Positions 25,721 to 32,918 of a stretch of DNA of 64,000 nt are shown piece by piece. The translations under genes were made by a program, and so were the position numbers. Location of the stretch: assembly GCF_019602855.1 (NCBI RefSeq), contig NZ_CP080766.1, positions 1,984,001 to 2,048,000 of the forward strand. The letters are read 5' to 3'. Origin of the DNA: Cupriavidus pinatubonensis (GTDB taxonomy: Bacteria; Pseudomonadota; Gammaproteobacteria; Burkholderiales; Burkholderiaceae). Under the pieces are notes generated by a model that made no database searches, was not told the origin of the DNA, and worked only from the letters and a program-made list of their open reading frames with translations. Numbering within the stretch: the first letter of the stretch is position 1; each line of letters starts with the position of its first letter.

Positions 25721-26314
25721 ATGCCGACTACGTATCTTTATACGAATCAGGCAGGGAGCCTCAGCGAATTCGAGCAGGAATGCATGGCGCTGGATGCCGC
25801 CGGGTATGTCATCAACATCGGCAATGCCTGGTGGGAGCGCTCATCGGTGATGGGGCCGGCGATGCAGCGGCCCGCTTTCCAGCAAATGTCGCGGCGGCTT
25901 CGCGCGGGCGACACTATCGTTACCGCCACGCTGGCGAGCCTGGGCTGCAACCTGCGCGATGTCATCGCCACGCTGCAGCGTTGCCGGTCGCTGGGGGTGC
26001 GGGTGCATTGCGCGGAAGTTGGCGATGAGAACCTGGCCGCGGCGAGTTCGGTGACCATGCGGACCTTGTATGCCGTCGACAATCTCGAGCGGCAAGGTCG
26101 CAGTGCCCGCATGAAGCAGAGCGCGCAAGAGGCCGTCGGCCGCGGTGCCCGGCTCGGCCGCAAGCCTTTGCTCGAACCCGACATGCACGAGGAAATCCGC
26201 GCGGCGATCCGTGTCGGAACATCGATCAGCGAGCTTGCGCGCACGCTGCGCGTGTCGCGCCAGACGATCATGCGGATCCGTGATGGTTGCCCGGAACGCA
26301 CCGAAGGGTTTTGA
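25721..26314 (+). CDS. Serine-recombinase-like protein lacking catalytic residues
   Basis: 197 residues with the overall layout of a resolvase/invertase: N-terminal fold with QRPAFQQMSRRLRAGDTIVT (compare RPxLxxLxxxLRxGDxLVV), an E helix SVTMRTLYAVDNLERQGRSA, then GRGARLGRKPLL and a C-terminal HTH (SISELARTLRVSRQTIMRIR). The catalytic serine motif (Y-x-R-x-S) is replaced by YLYTNQAGS, and the active-site LDRLxRS is replaced by ATLASLGCNL. It should therefore not cut DNA and may act as a DNA-binding regulator. AGGAG precedes the ATG by 6 bases, so expression is likely. Divergent from the hypothetical gene at 24967. Confidence 0.8.
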   Translation: MPTTYLYTNQAGSLSEFEQECMALDAAGYVINIGNAWWERSSVMGPAMQRPAFQQMSRRLRAGDTIVTATLASLGCNLRDVIATLQRCRSLGVRVHCAEVGDENLAAASSVTMRTLYAVDNLERQGRSARMKQSAQEAVGRGARLGRKPLLEPDMHEEIRAAIRVGTSISELARTLRVSRQTIMRIRDGCPERTEGF

Positions 26315-26488
26315 AATCCACGCACATACCGGTGCAATTTCTTTCGTCATGACGGCGCGCTGCGCTGGCGAGGACGGGCTGCATCGCCGCGCCGATGCCC
26401 ATGCCGGCATGGGCTTTGCGTTCCGTCGTCCATGTACCCGGCCTGACGCGGGCAGCATTCCGCAAGGGCAGAATCCATGGAGGCAATC

Positions 26489-26722
26489 ATGTCGGAACGC
26501 GATAAAGGCAAAGACGAGTCTGCTCGCAACAGGCCCAGCCCGATTGCGCTGCAAAAGGCTTTGAAGGGCGTCGACTACCCTGCCACGCGCGGCGCGCTGG
26601 TGTCGGCCGCGCGCGAAAGCGGCGCGGATGACGAGATCGTAGATGCGCTGGAGGCCATTCCCGAGAAGCGTTATGAAGACCCGGCGCAGGTGTCGGAGGC
26701 CGTGGCCCATCGCTGCGAATGA
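26489..26722 (+). CDS. DUF2795 protein
   Basis: 77 residues matching DUF2795: SPIALQKALKGVDYPATRGA then ARESGADDEIVDALEAIPEK and YEDPAQVSEAVA. These small helical proteins are widespread in soil bacteria, often near stress genes; their activity is unknown. The start ATG 26489 is preferred because GGAGG lies 5 bases before it; the upstream ATG at 26477 overlaps that site. It is followed after 41 bases by the secreted protein gene. Confidence 0.85.
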   Translation: MSERDKGKDESARNRPSPIALQKALKGVDYPATRGALVSAARESGADDEIVDALEAIPEKRYEDPAQVSEAVAHRCE

Positions 26723-26763
26723 GGTTGCGCGCGCCCGTTCCAACCACAGAGCAAGGAGCCACT

Positions 26764-27135
26764 ATGCGTTATGCCGGAATCGCGGCGATCGCCGCCATGG
26801 CGTTGTGCTGCGGCACAGGCGCCCTCGCGCAGGGAGCGGGAAACCGCGCCGACTATGGTTCTAAGGACAGCAGGATCATCGGTCCCATGGCGCCGGGCAG
26901 CGCGCCCGAGGCAACGCGCAAGGGTGCGGATAATCCCGGCGGGCTCGGCAAGGGGCTGAACGACACGCCGCAGGAGCCTGCGACCGGCGCAGGCCTGCCT
27001 GGCAAGCCGCATGGGCGGCCAGCGTCCGAATCCGCGGGCAAGGCGCCGTCAACGGGGTTGCACGGCAGTCCGCGCAAAGGCACCGGCGGGGCCAAAATCA
27101 ACCAGGTCAGTCCGCCCGACGAGAAGGCGCGGTAG
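26764..27135 (+). CDS. Secreted Gly/Pro-rich protein
   Basis: 123 residues. The signal peptide MRYAGIAAIAAMALCCGTGA (cleavage after LAQ or ALA) precedes a disordered, Gly/Pro/Lys-rich chain (GPMAPGSAPEATRKGADNPG, PATGAGLPGKPHGRP) with no recognisable fold. AAGGAG lies 6 bases before the ATG. It is probably exported to the periplasm. It follows the DUF2795 gene closely and may share its transcript. The function is unknown. Confidence 0.7.
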   Translation: MRYAGIAAIAAMALCCGTGALAQGAGNRADYGSKDSRIIGPMAPGSAPEATRKGADNPGGLGKGLNDTPQEPATGAGLPGKPHGRPASESAGKAPSTGLHGSPRKGTGGAKINQVSPPDEKAR

Positions 27136-27176
27136 CGATCGGGGGTAGCGAGCCGAACGCATCGGACGCACCAATG

Positions 27177-27205
27177 AAAAAAGGCTTGCCGAAGCAAGCC
27201 TTTTT
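27177..27205. terminator. Bidirectional rho-independent terminator
   Basis: GGCTTGC (27183-27189), loop CGAA, GCAAGCC (27194-27200), with T-runs on both strands (TTTTT at 27201-27205; six A residues at 27177-27182 read as T on the minus strand). It ends the tRNA-Leu transcript on the minus strand and the secreted-protein transcript on the plus strand. Confidence 0.9.
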
Positions 27206-27220
27206 CAAACTTCCAAATCT

Positions 27221-27307
27221 TGGTGCCCAGGAGAGGACTCGAACCTCCACAGTGTTGCCACCGCTAGGACCTGAACCTAGTGCGTCTACCAATTCCGCCA
27301 CCTGGGC
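27221..27307 (-). tRNA. tRNA-Leu (anticodon CAG)
   Basis: The minus strand gives an 87-base class II tRNA. The acceptor stem GCCCAGG/CCTGGGC is followed by A and an encoded CCA. The D-arm contains GGCGGAATTGGTAGACGC, the anticodon stem-loop is CTAGG-TTCAGGT-CCTAG (anticodon CAG, reading CUG), there is a long variable arm, and the T-arm is GGTTCGAGTCC. The long variable arm and D-loop are typical of tRNA-Leu. No integrated element borders it here. Confidence 0.97.
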
Positions 27308-27377
27308 AAGTGAGCTGCGCATTGTATCAAAGGATCTGGAAAATGCAAGCGGAGCCTCGCATTTATCGATCGTGGCG

Positions 27378-27749
27378 CTAGGGTTGCCCCTGCAGCAGGT
27401 ACTCCTGAAGCTGCGAAAGCTCCGTGGCGATCCCGCCTGGAAAGCCCTGGCGCCCGCCGCGCTTGTCGATCAGCAGGTCTTCCAGATAGGCGCGGATCGC
27501 AGTGGGATGCGGCCACAACGCAGCGAGCTGGTTGCCGATGCGCGGATAGCGCCGACACAGTTCCATGGGCCGGGCTTCAGGCGGCAGCGACATGAGCCAG
27601 CGCATCGCCGTGATGTTCAGCGCCAGCGAGTCGGGCGGTACGGGCCGCCGCAACGTGGGCCAGTCCGGTTCGACCTGCGTGGGCGGCGCGCCGTCTAGGA
27701 TTTGTTTCGCTTCCTCGACGGAAACAAATTCGAATGATATGGGTTCCAT
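27378..27749 (-). CDS. Hypothetical protein, unknown
   Basis: 123 residues from ATG 27749 (a TTG at 27776 would add nine). The chain contains FVSVEEAKQILDGAPPTQVE then NITAMRWLMSLPPEARPMEL, CRRYPRIGNQLAALWPHPTA and IRAYLEDLLIDKRGGRQGFP. It is mostly helical and soluble, with no signal peptide. I do not recognise a family. No clear ribosome-binding site was seen. It lies alone between the tRNA-Leu gene and the divergent small gene upstream of ilvA. Confidence 0.65.
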   Translation of the reverse strand: MEPISFEFVSVEEAKQILDGAPPTQVEPDWPTLRRPVPPDSLALNITAMRWLMSLPPEARPMELCRRYPRIGNQLAALWPHPTAIRAYLEDLLIDKRGGRQGFPGGIATELSQLQEYLLQGQP

Positions 27750-28045
27750 GCCGGTCGGAAATACGGTGCGGGGCAAAAGCAGGCGAAAGCCCGCGTCATA
27801 CAGTTACGGCCTTTCCGGCAATTTCTTGATGCCGCACGTTCCGCGGCAACTTGTAGCGACTCTCGGCAACTCCATACTCTCTGCCCAATCGCGTCGTCGC
27901 AATATTCGGGTTTGTGCCAGCTAGCCCCGGCGAGGACGTTGGAGTCTACTGGAACCGCGCACAAGACGTGGCTGGATGAAAGATCGGGCTGCAGTGCAGG
28001 CCCATCGCAATCCGGTCGGACTTAGATCCCTACGGAGACTACACC

Positions 28046-28159
28046 ATGGTGACCAAGCAGGAAGACGCCTTCATTGTGAAGAACCTCATCGCGCTGGCAG
28101 CAGTGGAAACGATCGGCGCAGCGATTGCGCTGGGCCTGGTCTTCAACGTTATTACCTGA
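28046..28159 (+). CDS. 37-residue single-pass membrane protein
   Basis: ATG 28046 has GGAG 9 bases upstream, and the frame runs 38 codons to TGA. The product is MVTKQEDAFIVKNLIALAAV followed by ETIGAAIALGLVFNVIT: a short charged head and one hydrophobic helix. Such small membrane proteins often modulate larger partners. No homologue is recognised. A hairpin follows the stop after 10 bases, so it is probably transcribed separately from ilvA. Confidence 0.55.
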   Translation: MVTKQEDAFIVKNLIALAAVETIGAAIALGLVFNVIT

Positions 28160-28169
28160 GTCTCCTGCC

Positions 28170-28193
28170 GGCCCGCGCCACCTGACGCGGGCC
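28170..28193 (+). terminator. GC hairpin after the 37-residue gene
   Basis: GGCCCGCG (28170-28177) and CGCGGGCC (28186-28193) form a perfect 8-bp stem with an 8-base loop. No T-run follows, so it is a possible weak terminator or 3' stabiliser separating this small gene from the ilvA leader. Confidence 0.5.
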
Positions 28194-28200
28194 ACATCCA

Positions 28201-28245
28201 TTGTCAATCAGAAGATTGACAAATCGCCCCGGGTCCGACAAGCTT
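28201..28245 (+). promoter_or_regulatory. Palindrome and possible promoter before the ilvA leader
   Basis: TTGTCAATC (28201-28209) and GATTGACAA (28214-28222) are perfect 9-bp inverted repeats with a 4-base centre, suited to a dimeric regulator. TTGACA (28217-28222) is a consensus -35 box with CAAGCT 17 bases on as a weak -10. If used, transcription would begin at or just before the leader ATG (28252), giving an almost leaderless leader peptide. This is consistent with the absence of a ribosome-binding site but unproven. Confidence 0.4.
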
Positions 28246-28251
28246 TCGTCC

Positions 28252-28314
28252 ATGGACCGCCGTCACAACGACATCGCGCTGATTATTATCACCATTCCTG
28301 GAATGGTGGGTTAG
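28252..28314 (+). CDS. ilvA leader peptide
   Basis: A 20-codon frame, MDRRHNDIALIIITIPGMVG, with ATT ATT ATC (three Ile codons) at 28282-28290 and further Ile codons at 28273 and 28294, ending in TAG at 28312-28314. Isoleucine is the end product and feedback inhibitor of the pathway that begins with IlvA. The stop sits just before an attenuator terminator and 94 bases before ilvA. It is a regulatory peptide: ribosome stalling at the Ile codons when Ile-tRNA is scarce should prevent termination. No clear Shine-Dalgarno is seen, which is the weak point. Confidence 0.75.
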   Translation: MDRRHNDIALIIITIPGMVG

Positions 28315-28365
28315 CGCGCGTCCTCAGATCAGTTACCGCAAAACCCGCCCTGAGGCGGGTTTTTT
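28290..28365 (+). promoter_or_regulatory. Transcription attenuator of ilvA
   Basis: Three exclusive pairings are visible. The pause hairpin is CACCATTCC (28290-28298) with GGAATGGTG (28300-28308). The antiterminator is GGTGGGTT (28305-28312) with AACCCGCC (28342-28349), 8 bp including one G-U. The terminator is AAACCCGCC (28341-28349), loop CTGA, GGCGGGTTT (28354-28362), and a run of six T residues (28360-28365). A ribosome stalled on the Ile codons would cover the left pause arm and free GGTGGGTT for the antiterminator; a ribosome at the stop codon would hide it, allowing termination. This is the textbook arrangement of amino-acid attenuators. Confidence 0.8.
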
Positions 28366-28407
28366 GTTTCCGTCTCCTGGGCACACATTCAGCACAGGAG
28401 CCCCGCC

Positions 28408-29991
28408 ATGCCGGCACAAGCCGCAGATCTTGCCACCGAATATCGCGATGTCCATGCGCCGGACGTTGCCGACCAGAACAGTTACCTCAGGCGCATCCTG
28501 AATGCGCGCGTCTACGACGTCGCGCGCGAGACCGAGCTCGAGCTGGCGCGCAACCTGTCCGCGCGCACCGGCAACGCAATCTGGCTCAAGCGCGAGGACA
28601 ACCAGCCGGTGTTCTCGTTCAAGATCCGCGGCGCCTACAACAAGATGGCCAATCTGGATGCGCAGGCACTGCAGCGCGGCGTGATCACTGCATCGGCGGG
28701 AAACCACGCGCAGGGCGTGGCGCTGTCGGCCCGGCACCTTGGCGTGCGCGCGGTGATCGTGGTGCCGACGACGGCGCCGCAGGTCAAGGTCGATGCCGTG
28801 CGTGCGCATGGCGGCCCCACGGTCGAAGTGGTCCAGGCCGGTGCGTCCTATACCGATGCCTGGCGCCACGCAATGCATCTGCAGCAGCAGCTTGGCCTGA
28901 CCTTCATCCCGGCCTTCGACGATCCCGACGTGATCGCGGGCCAGGGCACCGTGGGCGCGGAGATCCTGGCGCGCCATCGCGGGCCGCTCGACGCCATTTT
29001 CGTGCCTGTCGGGGGCGGCAGCCTTGCTGCGGGCATCGCCACGTACGTGAAGGCAGTGCGCCCCGAAATCCGCGTGATCGGCGTGCAGACGCAGGACTCA
29101 TGCGCGATGGCGCAGTCGCTGCGCGCGGGACGGCGCGTGGAACTCGGCGATGTGGGCCTGTTCTCGGATGGCACCGCGGTGAAGCTGGTCGGCGAGGAAA
29201 CCTTCCGTCTATGCCGGGCGTATCTCGATGATGTCATGACGGTCAGCACGGATGCCGTGTGCGCCGCCATCAAGGATGTGTTCGAGGACACACGCAGCGT
29301 GCTCGAACCCGCCGGTGCGCTGGCCGTTGCCGCCGCCAAGCAATACGCGCAACAGCATGGCCTGCAGGGCCGGACGCTGGTGGCGGTGACGTCGGGCGCC
29401 AACGTCAACTTCGAGCGCATGCGCTTCGTCGCCGAGCGCGCGGAAATTGGCGATGCGCGCGAAGCCGTGTTCGCGGTGACGATGCCCGAGGCGCGCGGCA
29501 CTTTCCTGCGCTTCTGCGATCTCGCCGGCAGCCGCAGCATCACAGAGTTCAGCTACCGCATTGCCGATGCGCAAACCGCGCACGTGTTTGTCGGCATGCG
29601 CGTGCGGGATCGTACCGAGGCTGCGCAGATTGCCGGCACCTTCAGCGCGCAAGGCTTTGCCACGGTCAACCTGACCGGCGACGAACTGGCCAAGCAGCAC
29701 CTGCGGCATATGGTGGGCGGCCGCTCCGTACTCGCTGGCGGCGAGAGACTGTTCCGCTTTGCATTCCCCGAGCGGCCCGGCGCGTTGATGACCTTTCTGC
29801 GCGCGCTGCCGGCCGACTGGAACATCAGCCTCTTCCATTACCGCAATGATGGCGGTGACGCTGCGTCTGTGCTTGTCGGCATCCAGATGCCCGAGGCGGC
29901 TGCACAGCGCAGCGACGCGGTGCTGGCCGCGCTCGGCTACCCGTACTGGGAGGAAAGCGCCAATCCGGCCTATCGCCTGTTCCTGGCATAG
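28408..29991 (+). CDS. ilvA: Biosynthetic threonine ammonia-lyase
   Basis: A 527-residue PLP enzyme that converts threonine to 2-oxobutanoate, the first step to isoleucine. PLP is bound by Lys72 in VFSFKIRGAYN, SAGNHAQGVA and VGGGSLAAGIATY (phosphate cup). The C-terminal region holds two ACT-like regulatory modules (from EAVFAVTMPEARGTFLRFCD and from RLFRFAFPERPGALMTFLRA), marking the allosteric biosynthetic form and not the short catabolic TdcB. AGGAG precedes the ATG by 7 bases. It is controlled by the attenuator just upstream and convergent with the TPR gene. Confidence 0.95.
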   Translation: MPAQAADLATEYRDVHAPDVADQNSYLRRILNARVYDVARETELELARNLSARTGNAIWLKREDNQPVFSFKIRGAYNKMANLDAQALQRGVITASAGNHAQGVALSARHLGVRAVIVVPTTAPQVKVDAVRAHGGPTVEVVQAGASYTDAWRHAMHLQQQLGLTFIPAFDDPDVIAGQGTVGAEILARHRGPLDAIFVPVGGGSLAAGIATYVKAVRPEIRVIGVQTQDSCAMAQSLRAGRRVELGDVGLFSDGTAVKLVGEETFRLCRAYLDDVMTVSTDAVCAAIKDVFEDTRSVLEPAGALAVAAAKQYAQQHGLQGRTLVAVTSGANVNFERMRFVAERAEIGDAREAVFAVTMPEARGTFLRFCDLAGSRSITEFSYRIADAQTAHVFVGMRVRDRTEAAQIAGTFSAQGFATVNLTGDELAKQHLRHMVGGRSVLAGGERLFRFAFPERPGALMTFLRALPADWNISLFHYRNDGGDAASVLVGIQMPEAAAQRSDAVLAALGYPYWEESANPAYRLFLA

Positions 29992-30024
29992 GCCGGCAGC
30001 GCACGGATTCGCCGTCGAACTTTC

Positions 30025-31368
30025 TCAGTGCCTGACCGCGCCCCGGCCGCAGTCGTCGGCGCGATGCATCAGGCGGCGCAGGCTCGGGTTCATCGGCTTC
30101 AGCGCCGCGCGCTCGGCGCACAGGGCCTGGGCGAGATTCGCGCGCCCGCCACGCAGCGCGGCTTCGATGAGCGTCAGGTTGATGACGTCGCGCTGCGCAT
30201 GGCTGCCGCCAAAGCGGTTCGCGATCAGGCGCGCCGGCATCAGCAGGTCGATGGCCGTGGCGTAGTCACCGTCCTCGAAGGCGATCAAGGCATCGGCTAC
30301 CGGCACGCCGACCTCGCGCGACATCATGGCGTTCGTTCCCGTACGGGCTGCGGCGCCGGACAGGGCTGCGCGCAGTTCCGCCGCCGCGTCGGGCTGGCCG
30401 GCGCCCAGGCTGGCCATGATCGCGTGGACATCGTTGAAGGCGTAGTAGCCGGCAGCGCCACGCCCCTGCCAGTCGCTGGCAAGCGGCTGCCAGCGCGCAC
30501 CCGCATCCACGCCGCGCAGGTGCAGGCGCCACAGCAGCGCCGAGGCGTCGACGAGGTCCAGTGCAACCGCCGGGGCGGGGCGGCACATGTTTTCGTCATA
30601 GAGCGCGAGCACCGCATCGGTATCGCCTTGTTCCAGTTCGAACAGCGCCAGATGCCACCAGTTGTGCACGGCCAGCATGTTGTCGTCGGCCCAGTCCTCG
30701 CGGCGACTGCCGAGCCAGCCGATGCCTTCGTCGAGCCGGCCCTGCATTTCCATGACATGCGCCACGGCGTGGATGGCCCACGGATCGCGCGGGTTCAGGT
30801 CCAGCGCACTGCGGCCGCGGTCTTCGGCACGTTCGTAGAACTGGGTTTCCTCGAGGCCGAACGCATGCATGCCGAGCAGGAAGCTGAACCCCGGCATCTC
30901 CGCATCCCAGTGCGGCAGCACGCGGGCAATGCGGTCGCGCAGCATGCTGGACTGCCCCAGCAGGAAGTCGCCAATATGCGCGACTTGCACGGCAAGCAGA
31001 TCGCGCGGGTAATCGATGGCGATGTCGCCGTAGAGCGCAATGGCGCGCGTGAATGAACGGTCCAGCCACGCGCGGGCCGCAGCGATATGGCGGCGCTCGC
31101 GGTCATTGGCGCCGGCGTGCAGCGCCTCGCCGGCCTCGACGCTTTCGCGCAGCATCGGCTCTGCCGTGCCGTCGCCTGACGTCACCATCAGTCCCGCACG
31201 CAGCGCGTGGCCCATGGCGAAGTCGGGTGCTTCGGCCAGCGCTTCATCGATGGCGGCAAGCGGGTCGCCGTAGTAGCCGTTGAGCAGGTGCAGCGCCGCG
31301 TCGAACTGTTCCAGCGAGCGGGCGTTGCCGGTCGACACTTCCAGGCCGCGGGAATCGACTGTTGCCAT
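30025..31368 (-). CDS. TPR-like helical repeat protein
   Basis: 447 residues of paired helices: FDAALHLLNGYYGDPLAAID then EALAEAPDFAMGHALRAGLM, ALDLNPRDPWAIHAVAHVME, MQGRLDEGIGWLGSRREDW and MLAVHNWWHLALFELEQGDT. The pattern suits a tetratricopeptide-type scaffold protein of about 440-460 residues found in many proteobacteria. No enzyme motif or signal peptide is present. The start ATG 31368 has GGAGG 7 bases upstream; the frame reaches further but without support. The biological role is unknown. Confidence 0.75.
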   Translation of the reverse strand: MATVDSRGLEVSTGNARSLEQFDAALHLLNGYYGDPLAAIDEALAEAPDFAMGHALRAGLMVTSGDGTAEPMLRESVEAGEALHAGANDRERRHIAAARAWLDRSFTRAIALYGDIAIDYPRDLLAVQVAHIGDFLLGQSSMLRDRIARVLPHWDAEMPGFSFLLGMHAFGLEETQFYERAEDRGRSALDLNPRDPWAIHAVAHVMEMQGRLDEGIGWLGSRREDWADDNMLAVHNWWHLALFELEQGDTDAVLALYDENMCRPAPAVALDLVDASALLWRLHLRGVDAGARWQPLASDWQGRGAAGYYAFNDVHAIMASLGAGQPDAAAELRAALSGAAARTGTNAMMSREVGVPVADALIAFEDGDYATAIDLLMPARLIANRFGGSHAQRDVINLTLIEAALRGGRANLAQALCAERAALKPMNPSLRRLMHRADDCGRGAVRH

Positions 31369-31562
31369 GGCTTCCTCCGTGCATGTGGAACCAATCGTAG
31401 GCCGGCATTCGCAGGATGCAACGTACCGCGCCGGGAATGCCGCGCCGACGCCGCATGCGCGCGCAGCCGGTGCACCATGCGCCGCTGGAGCATGCGTCGG
31501 AGGGTCGGAGCGTCGGTTACACTGCCCGCTCTTTCCACTACGCCGTTGCAATCGGATTTCCC

Positions 31563-32003
31563 ATGAAACGCATCGCCCTGCTTTTCAGCGCCATGACCTT
31601 CGCCTGCGCCGCCATGGCGGCCGCTCCGGGTGCCTCGGCACCGGCCGCATCGGCCCCTGCGGCCGCCGCGCAGACGCTGCCTTCCGGCATGACGATCCAG
31701 CATCTGGTCAAGGGCACCGGGCCGTCGCCGAAGGCAACCGATACGGTCCAGGTCCACTACCGCGGCACGCTGGCCGACGGTACCGAATTCGACAGCTCGT
31801 ACAAGCGTGGCCAGCCGATCTCGTTCCCGCTGAACCGCGTGATTCCGTGCTGGACCGAAGGCGTGCAGACCATGCAGGTGGGCGGCAAGGCCAGGCTGAC
31901 CTGCCCGGCGGCTACCGCCTACGGTGCGCGCGGTGTGCCGGGCACCATCCCGCCGAACGCCACGCTGACGTTCGAGGTGGTGCTGCTCGGCATCGGCGGC
32001 TGA
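31563..32003 (+). CDS. FKBP-type peptidyl-prolyl isomerase, exported
   Basis: 146 residues: a signal peptide (MKRIALLFSAMTFACAAMAA), an Ala/Pro-rich linker (GASAPAASAPAAAAQ) and one FKBP domain with VQVHYRGTLADGTEFDSSYK, then GQPISFPLNRVIPCWTEGVQ, GGKARLTCPAATAYGARGVP and TIPPNATLTFEVVLL. These are the core FKBP residues of the FkpA/FklB type. It acts as a periplasmic protein-folding catalyst. Divergent from the TPR gene and convergent with mlaA (18 bases). Confidence 0.9.
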   Translation: MKRIALLFSAMTFACAAMAAAPGASAPAASAPAAAAQTLPSGMTIQHLVKGTGPSPKATDTVQVHYRGTLADGTEFDSSYKRGQPISFPLNRVIPCWTEGVQTMQVGGKARLTCPAATAYGARGVPGTIPPNATLTFEVVLLGIGG

Positions 32004-32021
32004 GTGTTTGGCCGCCGAGTC

Positions 32022-32855
32022 CTATTGCTGCGGTGTCCCGGAGGCGGGCGCCGCAGGCAGCGCAGGCTCCGCGGCCGGTCCGGATGCCGGTGCCGGCGCT
32101 GACGATGGCATGGCGGCACCTTCCGTTTCCTCGTCGTCGCCGTAGTCCGGCAGCTTGCTGCTGCCGCCATCCAGCAGGTAGCGTCGCCGCTGCACGTAGG
32201 CGTCACGCACGAACGCATACTTGTCCAGCGCCGCCAGCGAGAGCAGGTCGGTTGCGCCGAGCAGGTTGGTGCGCACGTCCACCACGTTCATGGCAAACAG
32301 CGAATTGCGCCAGGCCGGATCCATATAGGTGGTCGGGTCGAGCTGGAAATTCACGTACAAGCCCACGCCATCCCGGAACGAGCTCGGGCCGAAGAAAGGC
32401 AGCACCAGATAGGGCCCGGACGGCACGCCCCACGTACCCAGCGTCAGCCCGAAGTCCTGTGAATGCTTCTGCAGGCCGGCTGGCGTGGCAATGTCGATCA
32501 GCCCGCCGATCCCGAGCACCGAATTGATCGCCACGCGCATCAGGCTTTCGGCCGCATCCACGCCCTTGCCTTGCAGCAGGTTGTTGGCGAAGTTGCCTAC
32601 GTCCGCAATGTTCGAATAGAAATTGGTCACCGCGGTGCGCACGGGCTGCGGCGTGACTGCCTTGTAGCCCTTGGCGACGGGCGTGGCTACGTACTGGTCC
32701 AGTTTGTCGTTGACCTTGAAGACCACGCGGTTCATCGGTTCGAGCGGGTCGTCGGGATTGGCCTGCGGGCCCGTGGCGCAGCCGGCCGCGAGCAGCGGAA
32801 CGAACGCCAGGAAAGCCAGCCGTGCGGGCTGGCGCGCAATTCGGGGGAGCAACAT
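32022..32855 (-). CDS. mlaA: MlaA/VacJ outer-membrane lipoprotein
   Basis: 277 residues with a type II signal (lipobox LAAGC, Cys26) and the MlaA core: DPLEPMNRVVFKVNDKLDQY, PVRTAVTNFYSNIADVGNFA, NNLLQGKGVDAAESLMRVAI, GLTLGTWGVPSGPYLVLPFF. MlaA removes misplaced phospholipids from the outer leaflet of the outer membrane. A Pro/Ala-rich tail of about 45 residues follows the domain. It lies just downstream of hpnN and near hpnM, as in hopanoid clusters where MlaA, an MCE-type carrier (HpnM) and an RND exporter are grouped. Confidence 0.92.
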   Translation of the reverse strand: MLLPRIARQPARLAFLAFVPLLAAGCATGPQANPDDPLEPMNRVVFKVNDKLDQYVATPVAKGYKAVTPQPVRTAVTNFYSNIADVGNFANNLLQGKGVDAAESLMRVAINSVLGIGGLIDIATPAGLQKHSQDFGLTLGTWGVPSGPYLVLPFFGPSSFRDGVGLYVNFQLDPTTYMDPAWRNSLFAMNVVDVRTNLLGATDLLSLAALDKYAFVRDAYVQRRRYLLDGGSSKLPDYGDDEETEGAAMPSSAPAPASGPAAEPALPAAPASGTPQQ

Positions 32856-32918
32856 GATGCAGCGGTCGATTCGAGGTTGTTATCGCTATTCGGGGAGGGC
32901 GTGACGGCGATTGGGCGA

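Noticed and set aside
27177..27307. tRNA-Leu as an attachment site for an integrated element
   Set aside because: No duplicated tRNA 3' end or integrase was found on either side.
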